From Vibrio sinensis (GTDB lineage: Bacteria; Pseudomonadota; Gammaproteobacteria; Enterobacterales; Vibrionaceae): a stretch of DNA of 64,000 nt. Of this stretch, positions 7,950 through 16,032 are shown one piece after another. Both the position numbers and the translations under genes were made by a program. The notes under the pieces were generated by a model, which saw nothing but the letters and a program-made list of their open reading frames with translations, was not told the DNA's origin and did no database searches. The stretch covers positions 310,001 to 374,000 of the forward strand of contig NZ_QVMU01000001.1 of assembly GCF_003605645.1 (NCBI RefSeq). The letters are read 5' to 3'. How positions within the stretch are numbered: position 1 is the first letter of the stretch; each line of letters opens with the position of its first letter.

Positions 7950-9389
7950 TTATTGAGGGAACGTTTTGTAGCGGACGCCCATCATGTGTTCCATACAGTG
8001 AACGACTTGGCAGCTATAACCAAATTCATTGTCGTACCAGATATAAAGAACACAGCGGTTATCTTGTGCAATCGTTGCTGCGCCATCAACCACACCGGCA
8101 AAGCGAGAACCGACTAGATCAGTTGAAACGACTTCTGTTGACTCAGTGTAATCAATCTGACCTGCAAGTGGTGAGTTCATTGCAATGTCGCGTAGGTATT
8201 GATTTAGTTCATCACGTTCTACTGATGAATTTAGGTTCAGATTCGCTACTGCCATTGATACGTTCGGCGTTGGGACGCGGATAGCATTTCCGGTAAGTTT
8301 GCCAGCTAATTCAGGCAGTGCTTTCGATACCGCTTTTGCTGCGCCTGTAGAAGTCAGAACCATATTGAGTGATGCGCTGCGACCACGACGTTCACCTGAG
8401 TGGAAGTTATCAATCAAATTCTGATCGTTGGTGAATGAGTGCACGGTTTCAATGTGACCAGATATGATACCGTACTTGTCATTGATGGCTTTTAGTGCTG
8501 GTGTAATTGCATTTGTTGTACAGCTTGCTGCTGAAATGATTTTATCATCTTCTAAAATCACATTATCGTTTACACCGAACACGATATTTTTGATGTCGCC
8601 TTTACCTGGTGCAGTGAGTAGTACCTTTGAAGTACCGTTACACGCTAAGTGTTGGCTTAAGCCCTCACTGTCACGCCATACACCAGTATTGTCAACGATA
8701 AGCGCATCATTAATGCCGTAGGCTGTGTAATCAACTTCTTCAGGTTTGTTCGCATAGATAATTTGAATAAAGTTACCATTTGCAATTAAAGCCTTGCGCT
8801 CTTCATCGACAATAATGCTGCCATCGAATTGACCATGAACTGAATCGCGACGCAGTAAACTTGCACGTTTTTCAAGGTCACCTTTGCGACCGCCACGAAC
8901 GACAATAGCACGCAAACGTAACGGGTAGCCGGCGCCACTTTTCTCAACCAATAAACGAGTCAACAAACGTCCAATACGACCGAAGCCATACAGTACAACG
9001 TCTTTTGGAGTTGAAACTGTGTTGCCATCCATTGCGCCAATTAATGACGTATGTAGGAAATCTTTAACGCCGTGAGCATCACTATGGTTCTGCCAGAATT
9101 GTGCTGCAAGTTGACCGATATCCACACGACATGGGGAAATAGTCATTTCTGATAGAGCTTCGATTAGCGGTAGCGTTTGACTAAGTGTTAGCGGTTGACC
9201 CGTATAATGACGAGCTAGACGATGGGTTTTAATGATGTCGATAGTGGCAGCATTGATTAGCGTTTTACCAAAGAGTAGTACTTCGACGCCTTTTTGACGA
9301 TAAAGCTGACCGAGTAGGGGGGAAATTGTTTCTGCAATCGTTTGGCTTTCTTGCCATTCAAGGCGGTGTTTCTCAGGACTCATTGTCAT
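7950..9389 (-). CDS. Long-form glyceraldehyde-3-phosphate dehydrogenase
   Basis: Predicted 479-residue NAD(P)-dependent GAPDH converting glyceraldehyde-3-phosphate to 1,3-bisphosphoglycerate. The catalytic domain starts near residue 130: dinucleotide motif YGFGRIGRLLTRLL, active-site Cys in AASCTTNAITPALK and the partner His in ETVHSFTNDQ. Ordinary GapA is ~330 residues; this protein has an extra ~125-residue N-terminal domain known from a subgroup of gamma-proteobacterial GAPDHs, of unclear function. The ATG at 9389 is preferred because AAAGG lies four to five bases upstream; a GTG at 9401 is the longer alternative. It ends at a strong terminator. A 9-bp inverted repeat at 9492-9520 lies in its leader. 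Confidence 0.9.
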   Translation of the reverse strand: MTMSPEKHRLEWQESQTIAETISPLLGQLYRQKGVEVLLFGKTLINAATIDIIKTHRLARHYTGQPLTLSQTLPLIEALSEMTISPCRVDIGQLAAQFWQNHSDAHGVKDFLHTSLIGAMDGNTVSTPKDVVLYGFGRIGRLLTRLLVEKSGAGYPLRLRAIVVRGGRKGDLEKRASLLRRDSVHGQFDGSIIVDEERKALIANGNFIQIIYANKPEEVDYTAYGINDALIVDNTGVWRDSEGLSQHLACNGTSKVLLTAPGKGDIKNIVFGVNDNVILEDDKIISAASCTTNAITPALKAINDKYGIISGHIETVHSFTNDQNLIDNFHSGERRGRSASLNMVLTSTGAAKAVSKALPELAGKLTGNAIRVPTPNVSMAVANLNLNSSVERDELNQYLRDIAMNSPLAGQIDYTESTEVVSTDLVGSRFAGVVDGAATIAQDNRCVLYIWYDNEFGYSCQVVHCMEHMMGVRYKTFPQ

Positions 9390-9961
9390 TTGACCTTTCA
9401 CGTGTTTTAGGCTGACTCATCACAATTAGGTTGTGAGAGGTTTGGTGGTGAATTTATTGTAATTTTTATGTGGCAGAAGTGTAATGTGTCATGCATTATT
9501 CTGCTAGTAAAAATAATGCAGTGCAGTTTAGCGCTTAACTTGCTGAATTGTGGGGATATACGGGGTTATATTAGGTTCGTTTTGATTATTGACAAATGAA
9601 AACTAAGCGACTTTTTTTTCGCTAGAAAATACTGAGATCACATGTTATGTGTATTATTTGGCCTTGAAAGGTGAGGTTACTTAAGTTTCTGATAGAGAAA
9701 TGAGTATTTTGGGATGGAACTCTTCTAATGGTACTAAATCAGCGTTTTAATGCGCTTTTCTACAAACATTGCAGCGTTACAGCATTATAAAACTGCGCTT
9801 AACGTCTCATTGTTTTAATGGGAATATTGATGATTTACTTTTAAAGCTAACGCTCTGTTTGAGATAGTTACAGATGATAAAGGCATGAATTGCTGATGAA
9901 TGGCAGGTCCAATTTATTTGCAACACTGCCATTCTCTTATGTCTATAACACCGCTGAACGC
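9390..9961. other. GAPDH upstream region, non-coding
   Basis: About 570 bp between dCMP deaminase and GAPDH genes, A+T-rich. Two structures stand out: a perfect 9-bp inverted repeat TGCATTATT/AATAATGCA at 9492-9520 (11-nt loop), ~100 bp before the GAPDH start, and an inverted repeat GAATGGCAG/CTGCCATTC at 9898-9934 just after the deaminase stop. No ORF is supported. Confidence 0.6.
9492..9520. repeat. 9-bp inverted repeat upstream of GAPDH
   Basis: TGCATTATT (9492-9500) and AATAATGCA (9512-9520) are perfect complements with an 11-nt spacer. It may be an operator or a leader hairpin; nothing else distinguishes the two. Confidence 0.45.
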
Positions 9962-10414
9962 TTAGTCTTGATTGTCTAATTGATCGAGTGGAAGCCAGTT
10001 GATCGCGACATTCGCTTGCATAAACATCTCTTGGCTAACTTTGATTTTGTCTCCCCAGCGAGAAAGAAAGTCTGGAGTCTGCTCCGGGCAGTTAACCGCA
10101 GATATACCGGTTTGAATAATTTTCGCAGCACAGTTTGGGCAAGGGAAGTGTGTTACCCAAATTTCACAACCATCAAGATCTCTTTTGGCAAATAAAATGG
10201 CATTTTCTTCTGCATGAAGTGTTTTTAGATACTTCATTTCTCGTTCATCGGTTGAAGCGCTGTCAGAAATACCATGAGGGTAACCATTGAAACCAACGGA
10301 GACAATACGGTTCTGTTTCGTTATGACTGCGCCAACTTGCGTTGACGGGTCTTTGCTCCAAGAACCAACTAGTTCAGCCATTTGGTAAAAACGTTGTGCC
10401 CATTTTGAAATCAT
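9962..10414 (-). CDS. dCMP deaminase-family zinc protein
   Basis: A 150-residue cytidine/deoxycytidylate deaminase-fold enzyme, predicted to turn dCMP into dUMP (zinc-dependent hydrolytic deamination) for dTMP supply. The zinc site is complete: HAEENA (His ligand and proton-shuttling Glu, residues ~68-73) and PCPNCAAKII (two Cys ligands, ~91-100). The N-terminal block DPSTQVGAVITKQNRIVSVGFNGYP is characteristic of dCMP deaminases and ComEB. It is shorter than T4-type enzymes and lacks the extra zinc insert. It is transcribed toward GAPDH but separated by ~570 bp, so co-transcription is unlikely. Confidence 0.85.
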   Translation of the reverse strand: MISKWAQRFYQMAELVGSWSKDPSTQVGAVITKQNRIVSVGFNGYPHGISDSASTDEREMKYLKTLHAEENAILFAKRDLDGCEIWVTHFPCPNCAAKIIQTGISAVNCPEQTPDFLSRWGDKIKVSQEMFMQANVAINWLPLDQLDNQD

Positions 10415-10481
10415 TGGTGCTTCCTCAAAGCGAATTTAAATTTAGTATTTGGTCATAATATCGCACTTTATACCGGGTTAG

Positions 10482-10515
10482 TATACCCGTCATGCTTGAA
10501 ATTGTAGGTCAGCGA
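10482..10515. repeat. Degenerate ERIC-like end
   Basis: The stretch starting TATACCCGTCATGCTTGAAA resembles the conserved end of ERIC/IRU elements (TATACCCGTCATACTTCAAG) found in enterobacteria and vibrios. The remainder of the element is not recognisable. Confidence 0.4.
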
Positions 10516-10570
10516 TAGGCTTATTATTGAGTGGTAATTTGAACGTGTATAGCTACGCCTTAAGCCAGTG

Positions 10571-10606
10571 TTTATACATAGACTGGTCTTTATACATAGA
10601 GCAGTC
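10571..10606. repeat. 18-bp tandem repeat, 2 copies
   Basis: Units TTTATACATAGACTGGTC (10571-10588) and TTTATACATAGAGCAGTC (10589-10606) differ at three positions near the end. Confidence 0.85.
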
Positions 10607-10620
10607 TTTTACAAGAACCT

Positions 10621-10679
10621 AGTTATGCCCAGAGCAAAGTTATGCCCAGAGCAAAGTTATACCCAGAGCAAAGTTATAC
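10621..10679. repeat. 17-bp tandem repeat, 3.5 copies
   Basis: AGTTATGCCCAGAGCAA occurs at 10621-10637 and 10638-10654, with a one-base variant at 10655-10671 and a partial fourth copy (AGTTATAC) to 10679. It lies just beyond the codA terminator and looks like replication slippage. Confidence 0.9.
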
Positions 10680-10688
10680 TTAGGGATG

Positions 10689-10718
10689 AAAAAACACCGC
10701 TCAATGGAGAGCGGTGTT
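10689..10718 (-). terminator. Intrinsic terminator of codBA
   Basis: AACACCGCTC (10693-10702) pairs with GAGCGGTGTT (10709-10718). The minus-strand stem is followed by U residues (10694-10689). It lies 30 bp after the codA stop. Confidence 0.9.
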
Positions 10719-10748
10719 AGTGTTTCGATTTAGCTTCTATTGTCTAGA

Positions 10749-12026
10749 CTATCGCTGAAAAGTGACCTGTTCAGTTTGAGCTAAATGAATTTGAGTTGTT
10801 GCAGGTTGCGTTTCAACAATCACTTTACCGTGTCGGATTGAGTAACGAACAGGGACCTGGCGACGAACAGCATCAAAACCATTTTCAGCAGGCAAAATTA
10901 GCAAGCTACCCGGTTTACCTTCCTCAACACCATGTTTGTCTTGGATGTTAAGTGTGCGTGCTGAATTAGTACTGATCAAATCTAGACCGTTATTGATTTG
11001 GTCGTAACCCATCACCTGACAAACATGCAGACCCATGTGTAATACTTGCAACATGTTCGCAGTGCCTAGCGGGTACCAAGGGTCGAACACATCGTCATGG
11101 CCAAAGCAGACGTTAATGTTAGCATTGAGCATCTCTTTCACTCGAGTCACACCACGACGCTTAGGATAATCATCAAAGCGTCCTTGTAAGTGAATGTTGA
11201 CCAAAGGGTTAGCGACAAAGTTGATGCCGGACATACGCAATAGGCGGAATAGACGTGATGCGTAAGCACCATTGTAAGAGCCCATCGCTGTTGTATGGCT
11301 TGCTGTTACTTTATGGCCCATCTCAAACTTGTGCGCCAAAGCCGCTAGTGTTTCGACAAAACGTGATTGTTCATCATCAATTTCATCACAGTGAACGTCG
11401 ATCAAACAGTCATATTTTTGTGCAAGCTCAAATACATAATGTAGAGATTCGATGCCATATTCACGAGTAAATTCAAAGTGTGGGATAGCGCCGATAACGT
11501 CTGCGCCAATTTTCACCGCTTCTTCAAGTAGTTCCTTGCCGTTCGGGTAAGAAAGAATACCTTCTTGTGGGAATGCTACGATCTGAATATCTACCCACTC
11601 CTTCATCTCTTCACGGACTTCAACCATCGCTTTTAGTGCAATCAACGTTGGGTCAGACACATCAACGTGAGTACGAACATGCTGAACGCCGTTAGCGATT
11701 TGCCATTTTAGTGTTTGTTTCGCTCGAGACTTAACATCTTCAATAGAAAGTGTTTGTTTACGTTCAGCCCAACGTTCAATACCCTCGAAAAGTGTACCAG
11801 AGATGTTCCAACTAGGCTCACCAGCTGTTTGAGTGGTATCGAGGTGAATGTGTGGTTCACAAAATGGAGCGACAGCTAATCCACCTTCAGCATCCAATAC
11901 GTTGCCGGTGTAGCTCAATTCGACATGGTTTTCTTCAATACGTTTGAATTGACCATCTTCAATCAAAATTTGCTTGAGGCCCTCTTGGCCTTGAAGCGTT
12001 GCGTTTTTGATGAGTAATGTTGTCAT
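10749..12026 (-). CDS. codA: Cytosine deaminase
   Basis: A 425-residue amidohydrolase close in length and sequence to E. coli CodA (427), which hydrolyses cytosine to uracil and ammonia. Metal ligands are in place: [10 protein letters not shown] (HxH, residues ~60-70), the His in [12 protein letters not shown], the ASHTTAM His, and the [12 protein letters not shown]sp. The block [23 protein letters not shown] is diagnostic of CodA. AAGGA lies six bases before the ATG. It follows codB by nine bases, so the two form a codBA operon for cytosine salvage, ended by the terminator at 10689-10718. Confidence 0.97.
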   Translation of the reverse strand: MTTLLIKNATLQGQEGLKQILIEDGQFKRIEENHVELSYTGNVLDAEGGLAVAPFCEPHIHLDTTQTAGEPSWNISGTLFEGIERWAERKQTLSIEDVKSRAKQTLKWQIANGVQHVRTHVDVSDPTLIALKAMVEVREEMKEWVDIQIVAFPQEGILSYPNGKELLEEAVKIGADVIGAIPHFEFTREYGIESLHYVFELAQKYDCLIDVHCDEIDDEQSRFVETLAALAHKFEMGHKVTASHTTAMGSYNGAYASRLFRLLRMSGINFVANPLVNIHLQGRFDDYPKRRGVTRVKEMLNANINVCFGHDDVFDPWYPLGTANMLQVLHMGLHVCQVMGYDQINNGLDLISTNSARTLNIQDKHGVEEGKPGSLLILPAENGFDAVRRQVPVRYSIRHGKVIVETQPATTQIHLAQTEQVTFQR

Positions 12027-12035
12027 GATGGTTCC

Positions 12036-13274
12036 TTACGCTGGTTGCTGAGCCAGAGTTTTTTTATTAATAATTGGGTTGAGAGCTAAGTAGCTAATAG
12101 CGCCACCTAGGACGGCATTGAGAGGTACGATGCCAGGAATAAAATGTCCCGCAGCGACGCCAATCGCGACCGCAGCGATACCTGCCCAGTTTACGGTTTG
12201 AAACTGTGCATTGGCAAAATCTTTGTAACGTTTACGGTTCATTAAGAAGTCGGCGATGATGACACCACCAATTGGCGGAATAGCGACAGAAAGGAAAGTC
12301 AACCAGCCAACAAAGTTATTGTACAACCAAAGTGCGCAAAGTGTACCAATAACGCCATTCGCCATCGACAAATGCTTACTTGGAAGCCCTGTGATGTTCG
12401 AAAAGCCTAGGCCTGACGCATAAAGAGCATTGTCGTTAGTTGTCCAGATGTTCAAACCTAAAACGATGATGGCGGGAATAAGTAGACCTTGTGCAATCAT
12501 CACTTCTGAAATGTCTGATTGGCCTGTTACCGATGCGCCAGCAGCACCAAAAATAAACATGAGAGAGTTACCGATAAAGAACGCGACCATAGTAATCATT
12601 ACAGCGTTCATAGGTTTTTTGCCAAATCGGACGAAATCAGCGGTTAATGTACCTGCACTCACAAATGAGCCGACTACCATGGCAAGGGCGACTGAAAAAT
12701 CAATAGGTTGTTCTGGTTCAATGGTTTTTAGCTGTTCAACGCCACCAATGCTATTGATGGCTTCGACAACAGAATAGCCACCTAGAATAGCAATCGCTGG
12801 GACGGCGATCGCGGAAAGAATCATCAACGCAGAAATACCAAAGTAAACGGTCGCCGTCATCAAAAGACCAGATAGTACAATCAGAATATTGGTGTCGATG
12901 CCAGTTGCCTTATGAACAGGGATGGCGAACATAGCGACGCCAACACCGAACCAACCAACTTGGGTACCACCAAGTAATGCAGAGGGAAGCCATGAGCCTT
13001 TAGAGCCAAAAGAGAAACGAGCAAGAAGATGAGTAGAGAGACCAGTTGAAGCGCCGATGTAGCCGAGGAAAGAAGTGTAAATACCGAGAATGAGGTTACC
13101 AATGAGAACCGCGAGGAAGAAATCGTTATAAGAAAGTCCGGTACCAAGTGAACCACCTGTCCACATACTTGCAGAGAAAAAAGTGAGCCCCAACATAACC
13201 ATGGTTAGAGAAGTGACACCTTTTCTGGCTGCCATTGGAACTGGGCCAAGGCTGTAGTTATTGTCCGACGCCAT
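12036..13274 (-). CDS. codB: Cytosine permease
   Basis: A 412-residue NCS1-family transporter with about 12 hydrophobic segments, closely matching E. coli CodB (419). Diagnostic stretches include GPVPMAARKGVTSLTMVMLG at the N-terminus, TFFSASMWTGGSLGTGLSYN, and LNIWTTNDNALYASGLGFSN. It imports cytosine by proton symport for the deaminase encoded next. The start is supported by GGAGG seven bases upstream. Upstream lies a ~745-bp non-coding region holding a weak PurR-like palindrome (13459-13474); E. coli codBA is repressed by PurR, so similar control is plausible. Confidence 0.97.
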   Translation of the reverse strand: MASDNNYSLGPVPMAARKGVTSLTMVMLGLTFFSASMWTGGSLGTGLSYNDFFLAVLIGNLILGIYTSFLGYIGASTGLSTHLLARFSFGSKGSWLPSALLGGTQVGWFGVGVAMFAIPVHKATGIDTNILIVLSGLLMTATVYFGISALMILSAIAVPAIAILGGYSVVEAINSIGGVEQLKTIEPEQPIDFSVALAMVVGSFVSAGTLTADFVRFGKKPMNAVMITMVAFFIGNSLMFIFGAAGASVTGQSDISEVMIAQGLLIPAIIVLGLNIWTTNDNALYASGLGFSNITGLPSKHLSMANGVIGTLCALWLYNNFVGWLTFLSVAIPPIGGVIIADFLMNRKRYKDFANAQFQTVNWAGIAAVAIGVAAGHFIPGIVPLNAVLGGAISYLALNPIINKKTLAQQPA

Positions 13275-14019
13275 TTATACCTCCACAAAGAAAATTGAAT
13301 ATAGTTCGCAAATTATGGGTAAACGGCGCGTATTATGGTGATGTAAATCTCATAGTCAATGAGTTTTTTGTCAGTAAAATGGTTAATTTTTGCTTTATAA
13401 AAACTAATCATTTAAAAACAGTTGGTTAGGTTTATTGTGCTAGTTATATTTTTTCAATGCGCATTCGTTTGCTCTAGCTAATTCGATAACAAATCTTGGT
13501 GTAAATGTTCCTAAGGGTGCGTTTTGTTATGAAGTGCCAATAATAGAACGTTGATAGCGAGATTGTCGTGTTTGATCTTTTTGGCAAACGTTGTCGTTCG
13601 AGCTTAAAAGATATTGGTTAAGTTAAATAGAGAGCTACGGTGGTTGTCTACGGGTTTGTTGTGGTTTTTGTTGGTTTTATATGGAGTTTGATGTTAAGCG
13701 CGCATAATTCTGTGTTAAGTCGATGGGTTACACCTCGAAATTAATAGATAAATTGGATTTCAATATCACGAGGTGAACCAAAGTGGGGGCCTTAACGACA
13801 AGCAGAATCTCATGTGCAAAATATTGCTATGGCCTTGAGTGCTCTGACGTAGCTAGCATTGCTGCAATGTTAAGTCATTGGCACCATTTGCCAAATACGA
13901 GATCCTACAAGATGGGCATAAAGGTTTCCACTACATCAGGCTATTAGATAGATAGATATGTTGATGCTGTTGAACGGATATCGATGAACAGTGTTATTGC
14001 CAGGTAGAAATGAATAGAT
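13275..14019. other. codB upstream region, non-coding
   Basis: About 745 bp with no supported ORF. It must contain the codBA promoter; the weak PurR-like site is the only operator candidate seen. The rest, 13500-14019, shows no repeats or recognisable RNA until the Qrr terminator. Confidence 0.55.
13459..13474 (-). promoter_or_regulatory. Possible PurR operator
   Basis: Read on the minus strand, GAGCAAACGAATGCGC matches 11 of 16 positions of the PurR consensus ACGCAAACGTTTGCGT as I recall it. It is ~185 bp upstream of the codB start, farther than usual, so this is tentative. Confidence 0.25.
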
Positions 14020-14127
14020 AAAAAAAGAGCCAACCACAATGTTTGCGATTGGCTTATTTATTCGTGAACAAGATAGGTTCACTAACAACGTCAGTTGGCT
14101 AGGTGACCCTCGGCTTAATAAGGGTCG
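14020..14127 (-). ncRNA. qrr: Qrr quorum-sensing regulatory small RNA
   Basis: About 108 nt on the minus strand. The Qrr core CTAGCCAACTGACGTTGTTA, which pairs with luxR/hapR-type and aphA mRNAs, is intact (14102-14083). The 5' hairpin GACCCT...AGGGTC (14126-14105) matches known Qrr stem-loop 1. The RNA ends in an AGCCAA...TTGGCT stem and seven U (14026-14020), the Hfq-dependent 3' end. A sigma-54 promoter and two LuxO-like sites lie upstream at the right distances. Known role: at low cell density phospho-LuxO activates qrr, and Qrr with Hfq represses the master regulator. Which of the several paralogues (qrr1-5) this is cannot be told; luxO is not adjacent, so it is not the luxO-linked copy. 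Confidence 0.95.
14021..14057 (-). terminator. Intrinsic terminator of qrr
   Basis: A ~12-bp stem with two G-U pairs (AGCCAATCGCAA with TTGTGGTTGGCT) is followed by seven U on the minus strand (14026-14020). Confidence 0.9.
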
Positions 14128-14137
14128 TATTTATACT

Positions 14138-14153
14138 AGCATGTTATGTGCCA
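14138..14153 (-). promoter_or_regulatory. Sigma-54 promoter of qrr
   Basis: TGGCACATAACATGCT on the minus strand has the -24 GG and -12 GC separated by exactly ten bases. It predicts a transcript start near 14127, where the Qrr sequence begins. Confidence 0.9.
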
Positions 14154-14214
14154 AATTTTATAGTCAGAAAAATGGGCTAAACGTCGAAATTTTGTCGTTT
14201 TTTTGTACAATGAT

Positions 14215-14240
14215 TTGCAAATTACAAATGCAAAATGCGA
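14215..14240 (-). promoter_or_regulatory. Two adjacent LuxO-type enhancer sites
   Basis: Plus-strand positions 14215-14227 and 14228-14240 each match 11 of 13 positions of the LuxO-site consensus TTGCATTTTGCAA (as I recall it) when read on the minus strand. They abut each other about 90-110 bp upstream of the predicted qrr start, as expected for a sigma-54 activator. Confidence 0.75.
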
Positions 14241-14359
14241 AATTAATATATTTGCTAATGATATATAAGACAGTAAGGGCTCATTTCTCATCCTCAGTGA
14301 ACTTGAAAATATAAGTAGACGTTATGTAATGAAAGTCCCCTAAGCCCCAATCATTCCCC

Positions 14360-15583
14360 TTAAATTGAATAGAAGTAATAGAGTTGTGACTTCATTCGGA
14401 TAATGATGCCGCGGATCACATCCAAGAAGTTAAGGAAACTGATTGGCTTTTCACCACTTACCCACGCCAGTCCAACCGAGCCCACAGGAATATCATAATT
14501 GTCGGTCTCTTCTATTTTCAAACGGACAAAGTGGTGTTTGTTTTGTAAGTTTTTACCAGTTGTCGTGCGTACAGAGGGATCGATACCTAATAAGTTACCT
14601 TGTGATTCTCCCGTCGCCTCAACGATTCCCTCTACCTGCGCTGAGAATATTTTCCCAGGATAGACAGAAGAGGAAAACTCCGCAGTTTGCCCAGGCTTAA
14701 TGTTGCGTATTGCTTGGTGATTTACCCGCATAAGCACATATTTTTCATTGGTATACATCTGTATACGTGGCACGTAAGAGACACGCTGACCTTCTCTTAA
14801 AATAAAGTTGGTGACAAAACCGTCGGTGGGTGCATAAACCTTAGTGCTGGTGAGATCCCATTGGGCTTTCGCTCGCTTTTCCTGCGCGGTTTGCAGTTCG
14901 CTCTCTCTTGTTTTAATCGATAGCTTTGCTTTGTTGATAGCAAGGTTTGCTTTAGTCGCATCAACACGCTTAGTTTCTAGTTGTGATTCAATCGTATCGA
15001 TATTGTGCATCGCCTTAATGACGGTTGTTTTTTGGCGATCGATATCGCTGGCTGTGATGGTGTTATCAACAACGCGATTTTGCTCTTCATAGCGCTGTAG
15101 CATTTTATGCTGTAGCTCATAGTCTGCTTTGGCTGTCTTAAGTTGACTTCGGGTTGTGTTGATGTCTTGCAAGAGAGATTGATAATTTGCGGTTGCAATT
15201 TCAACATCTTGATATGAGACATCTAGAGCAACGTGAGCAGATTGTTCCGCAGCAGCAGCCTGATTTAACGCAATTTGATATTGAGTATCATCGATCTCAT
15301 AGATTAGCTGACCAGCTTTGACATCCTGATTAGGCGAAATATGGATTTTGTCCACTTTCCCAGTAACGTTAGGGGAATCGGGTCTAAGTTGAATATGCGG
15401 CGATTGGACCACGGAGCCTCCAGAAAGGTCCATTGGTGTGTAATTTATTAACCCAACCCAGACAAACATTAGCCATGATACGCCCCCCAAATAAGCAAAT
15501 AATTGAGAAAATTTATTCCACGGCATGCCTACTAAACGCAATAAATATATGAATAGAGCCCATACAGCTAAACCTTCTAACAT
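14360..15583 (-). CDS. HlyD-family membrane fusion protein (YiaV-like)
   Basis: A 407-residue periplasmic adaptor. Two N-terminal hydrophobic segments (residues ~3-22 and ~28-47) anchor it. A lipoyl-like half (VTGKVDKIHISPNQDVKAGQ, residues ~75-95) precedes a long coiled-coil hairpin (~110-250), then the second lipoyl half and beta-barrel (KVYAPTDGFVTNFILREGQR). It shares one base with the upstream DUF3302 gene. This pairing matches E. coli yiaV-yiaW. HlyD proteins normally bridge an inner-membrane pump to an outer-membrane channel, but no pump gene is present here. It is probably controlled by the divergent AraC-type gene. No terminator is evident before qrr, which lies 230 bp downstream on the same strand. 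Confidence 0.85.
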   Translation of the reverse strand: MLEGLAVWALFIYLLRLVGMPWNKFSQLFAYLGGVSWLMFVWVGLINYTPMDLSGGSVVQSPHIQLRPDSPNVTGKVDKIHISPNQDVKAGQLIYEIDDTQYQIALNQAAAAEQSAHVALDVSYQDVEIATANYQSLLQDINTTRSQLKTAKADYELQHKMLQRYEEQNRVVDNTITASDIDRQKTTVIKAMHNIDTIESQLETKRVDATKANLAINKAKLSIKTRESELQTAQEKRAKAQWDLTSTKVYAPTDGFVTNFILREGQRVSYVPRIQMYTNEKYVLMRVNHQAIRNIKPGQTAEFSSSVYPGKIFSAQVEGIVEATGESQGNLLGIDPSVRTTTGKNLQNKHHFVRLKIEETDNYDIPVGSVGLAWVSGEKPISFLNFLDVIRGIIIRMKSQLYYFYSI

Positions 15584-15918
15584 TATTGTTCCTCCACTTG
15601 CGGTTGGTTTTTTTGAGGAGGGGGACTATCTTGTCGCCATGTGTCACGCAAATGGATGATGGCTTTATCAAGGTCAACAAATGCTACAATGACCGCCAGA
15701 ACCCAAACCCAATGCCAGAGAAAACCAATCCAAGTGAGTGCGGTTATTAAACTAAGCTGATGATGATTTTTGCTGTGTGCTTTATGGATGGGTAATTCGT
15801 GAAACTTCCAGAAACCGATGATGACGGCTGCGATGGTCGCGATCATAACAACCGCAGCAATCACGTGTAGTGTGGTATCTACACCCGTTCCAACAAAGGG
15901 GACACTCAATAGACTCAT
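15583..15918 (-). CDS. DUF3302 inner-membrane protein (YiaW-like)
   Basis: A 111-residue protein with two or three membrane segments (residues ~16-37 and ~58-85) and a hydrophilic tail rich in Pro and Gln. It matches the DUF3302 family, usually found beside a HlyD-family adaptor as in E. coli yiaW-yiaV. Its stop overlaps the start of the HlyD gene by one base, so translation is coupled. Function unknown; it may be the membrane partner of the adaptor. The 114-bp gap to the divergent AraC gene must hold both promoters. Confidence 0.8.
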   Translation of the reverse strand: MSLLSVPFVGTGVDTTLHVIAAVVMIATIAAVIIGFWKFHELPIHKAHSKNHHQLSLITALTWIGFLWHWVWVLAVIVAFVDLDKAIIHLRDTWRQDSPPPQKNQPQVEEQ

Positions 15919-16032
15919 TAAGAAAAAAACCTGTTTATAAAATAGGAACTGACTATTGTCGATAAAATTTGCTCGATGTCGTTTTATGTGACAGATTTAG
16001 TCAAATACTGCTATTAAACGATTTAATCTGTT

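Larger units (their letters stand above)
10415..10748. other. Repeat-rich intergenic region before dCMP deaminase
   Basis: About 330 bp with no ORF. It contains a degenerate ERIC-end-like sequence (10482-10515), a two-copy 18-bp tandem repeat (10571-10606), a three-and-a-half-copy 17-bp tandem repeat (10621-10679), and the codA terminator (10689-10718). Confidence 0.7.

Noticed and set aside
14039..14314. 91-residue plus-strand ORF
   Set aside because: It runs antisense through the Qrr gene, its promoter and its LuxO-like sites; the frame has no ribosome binding site.
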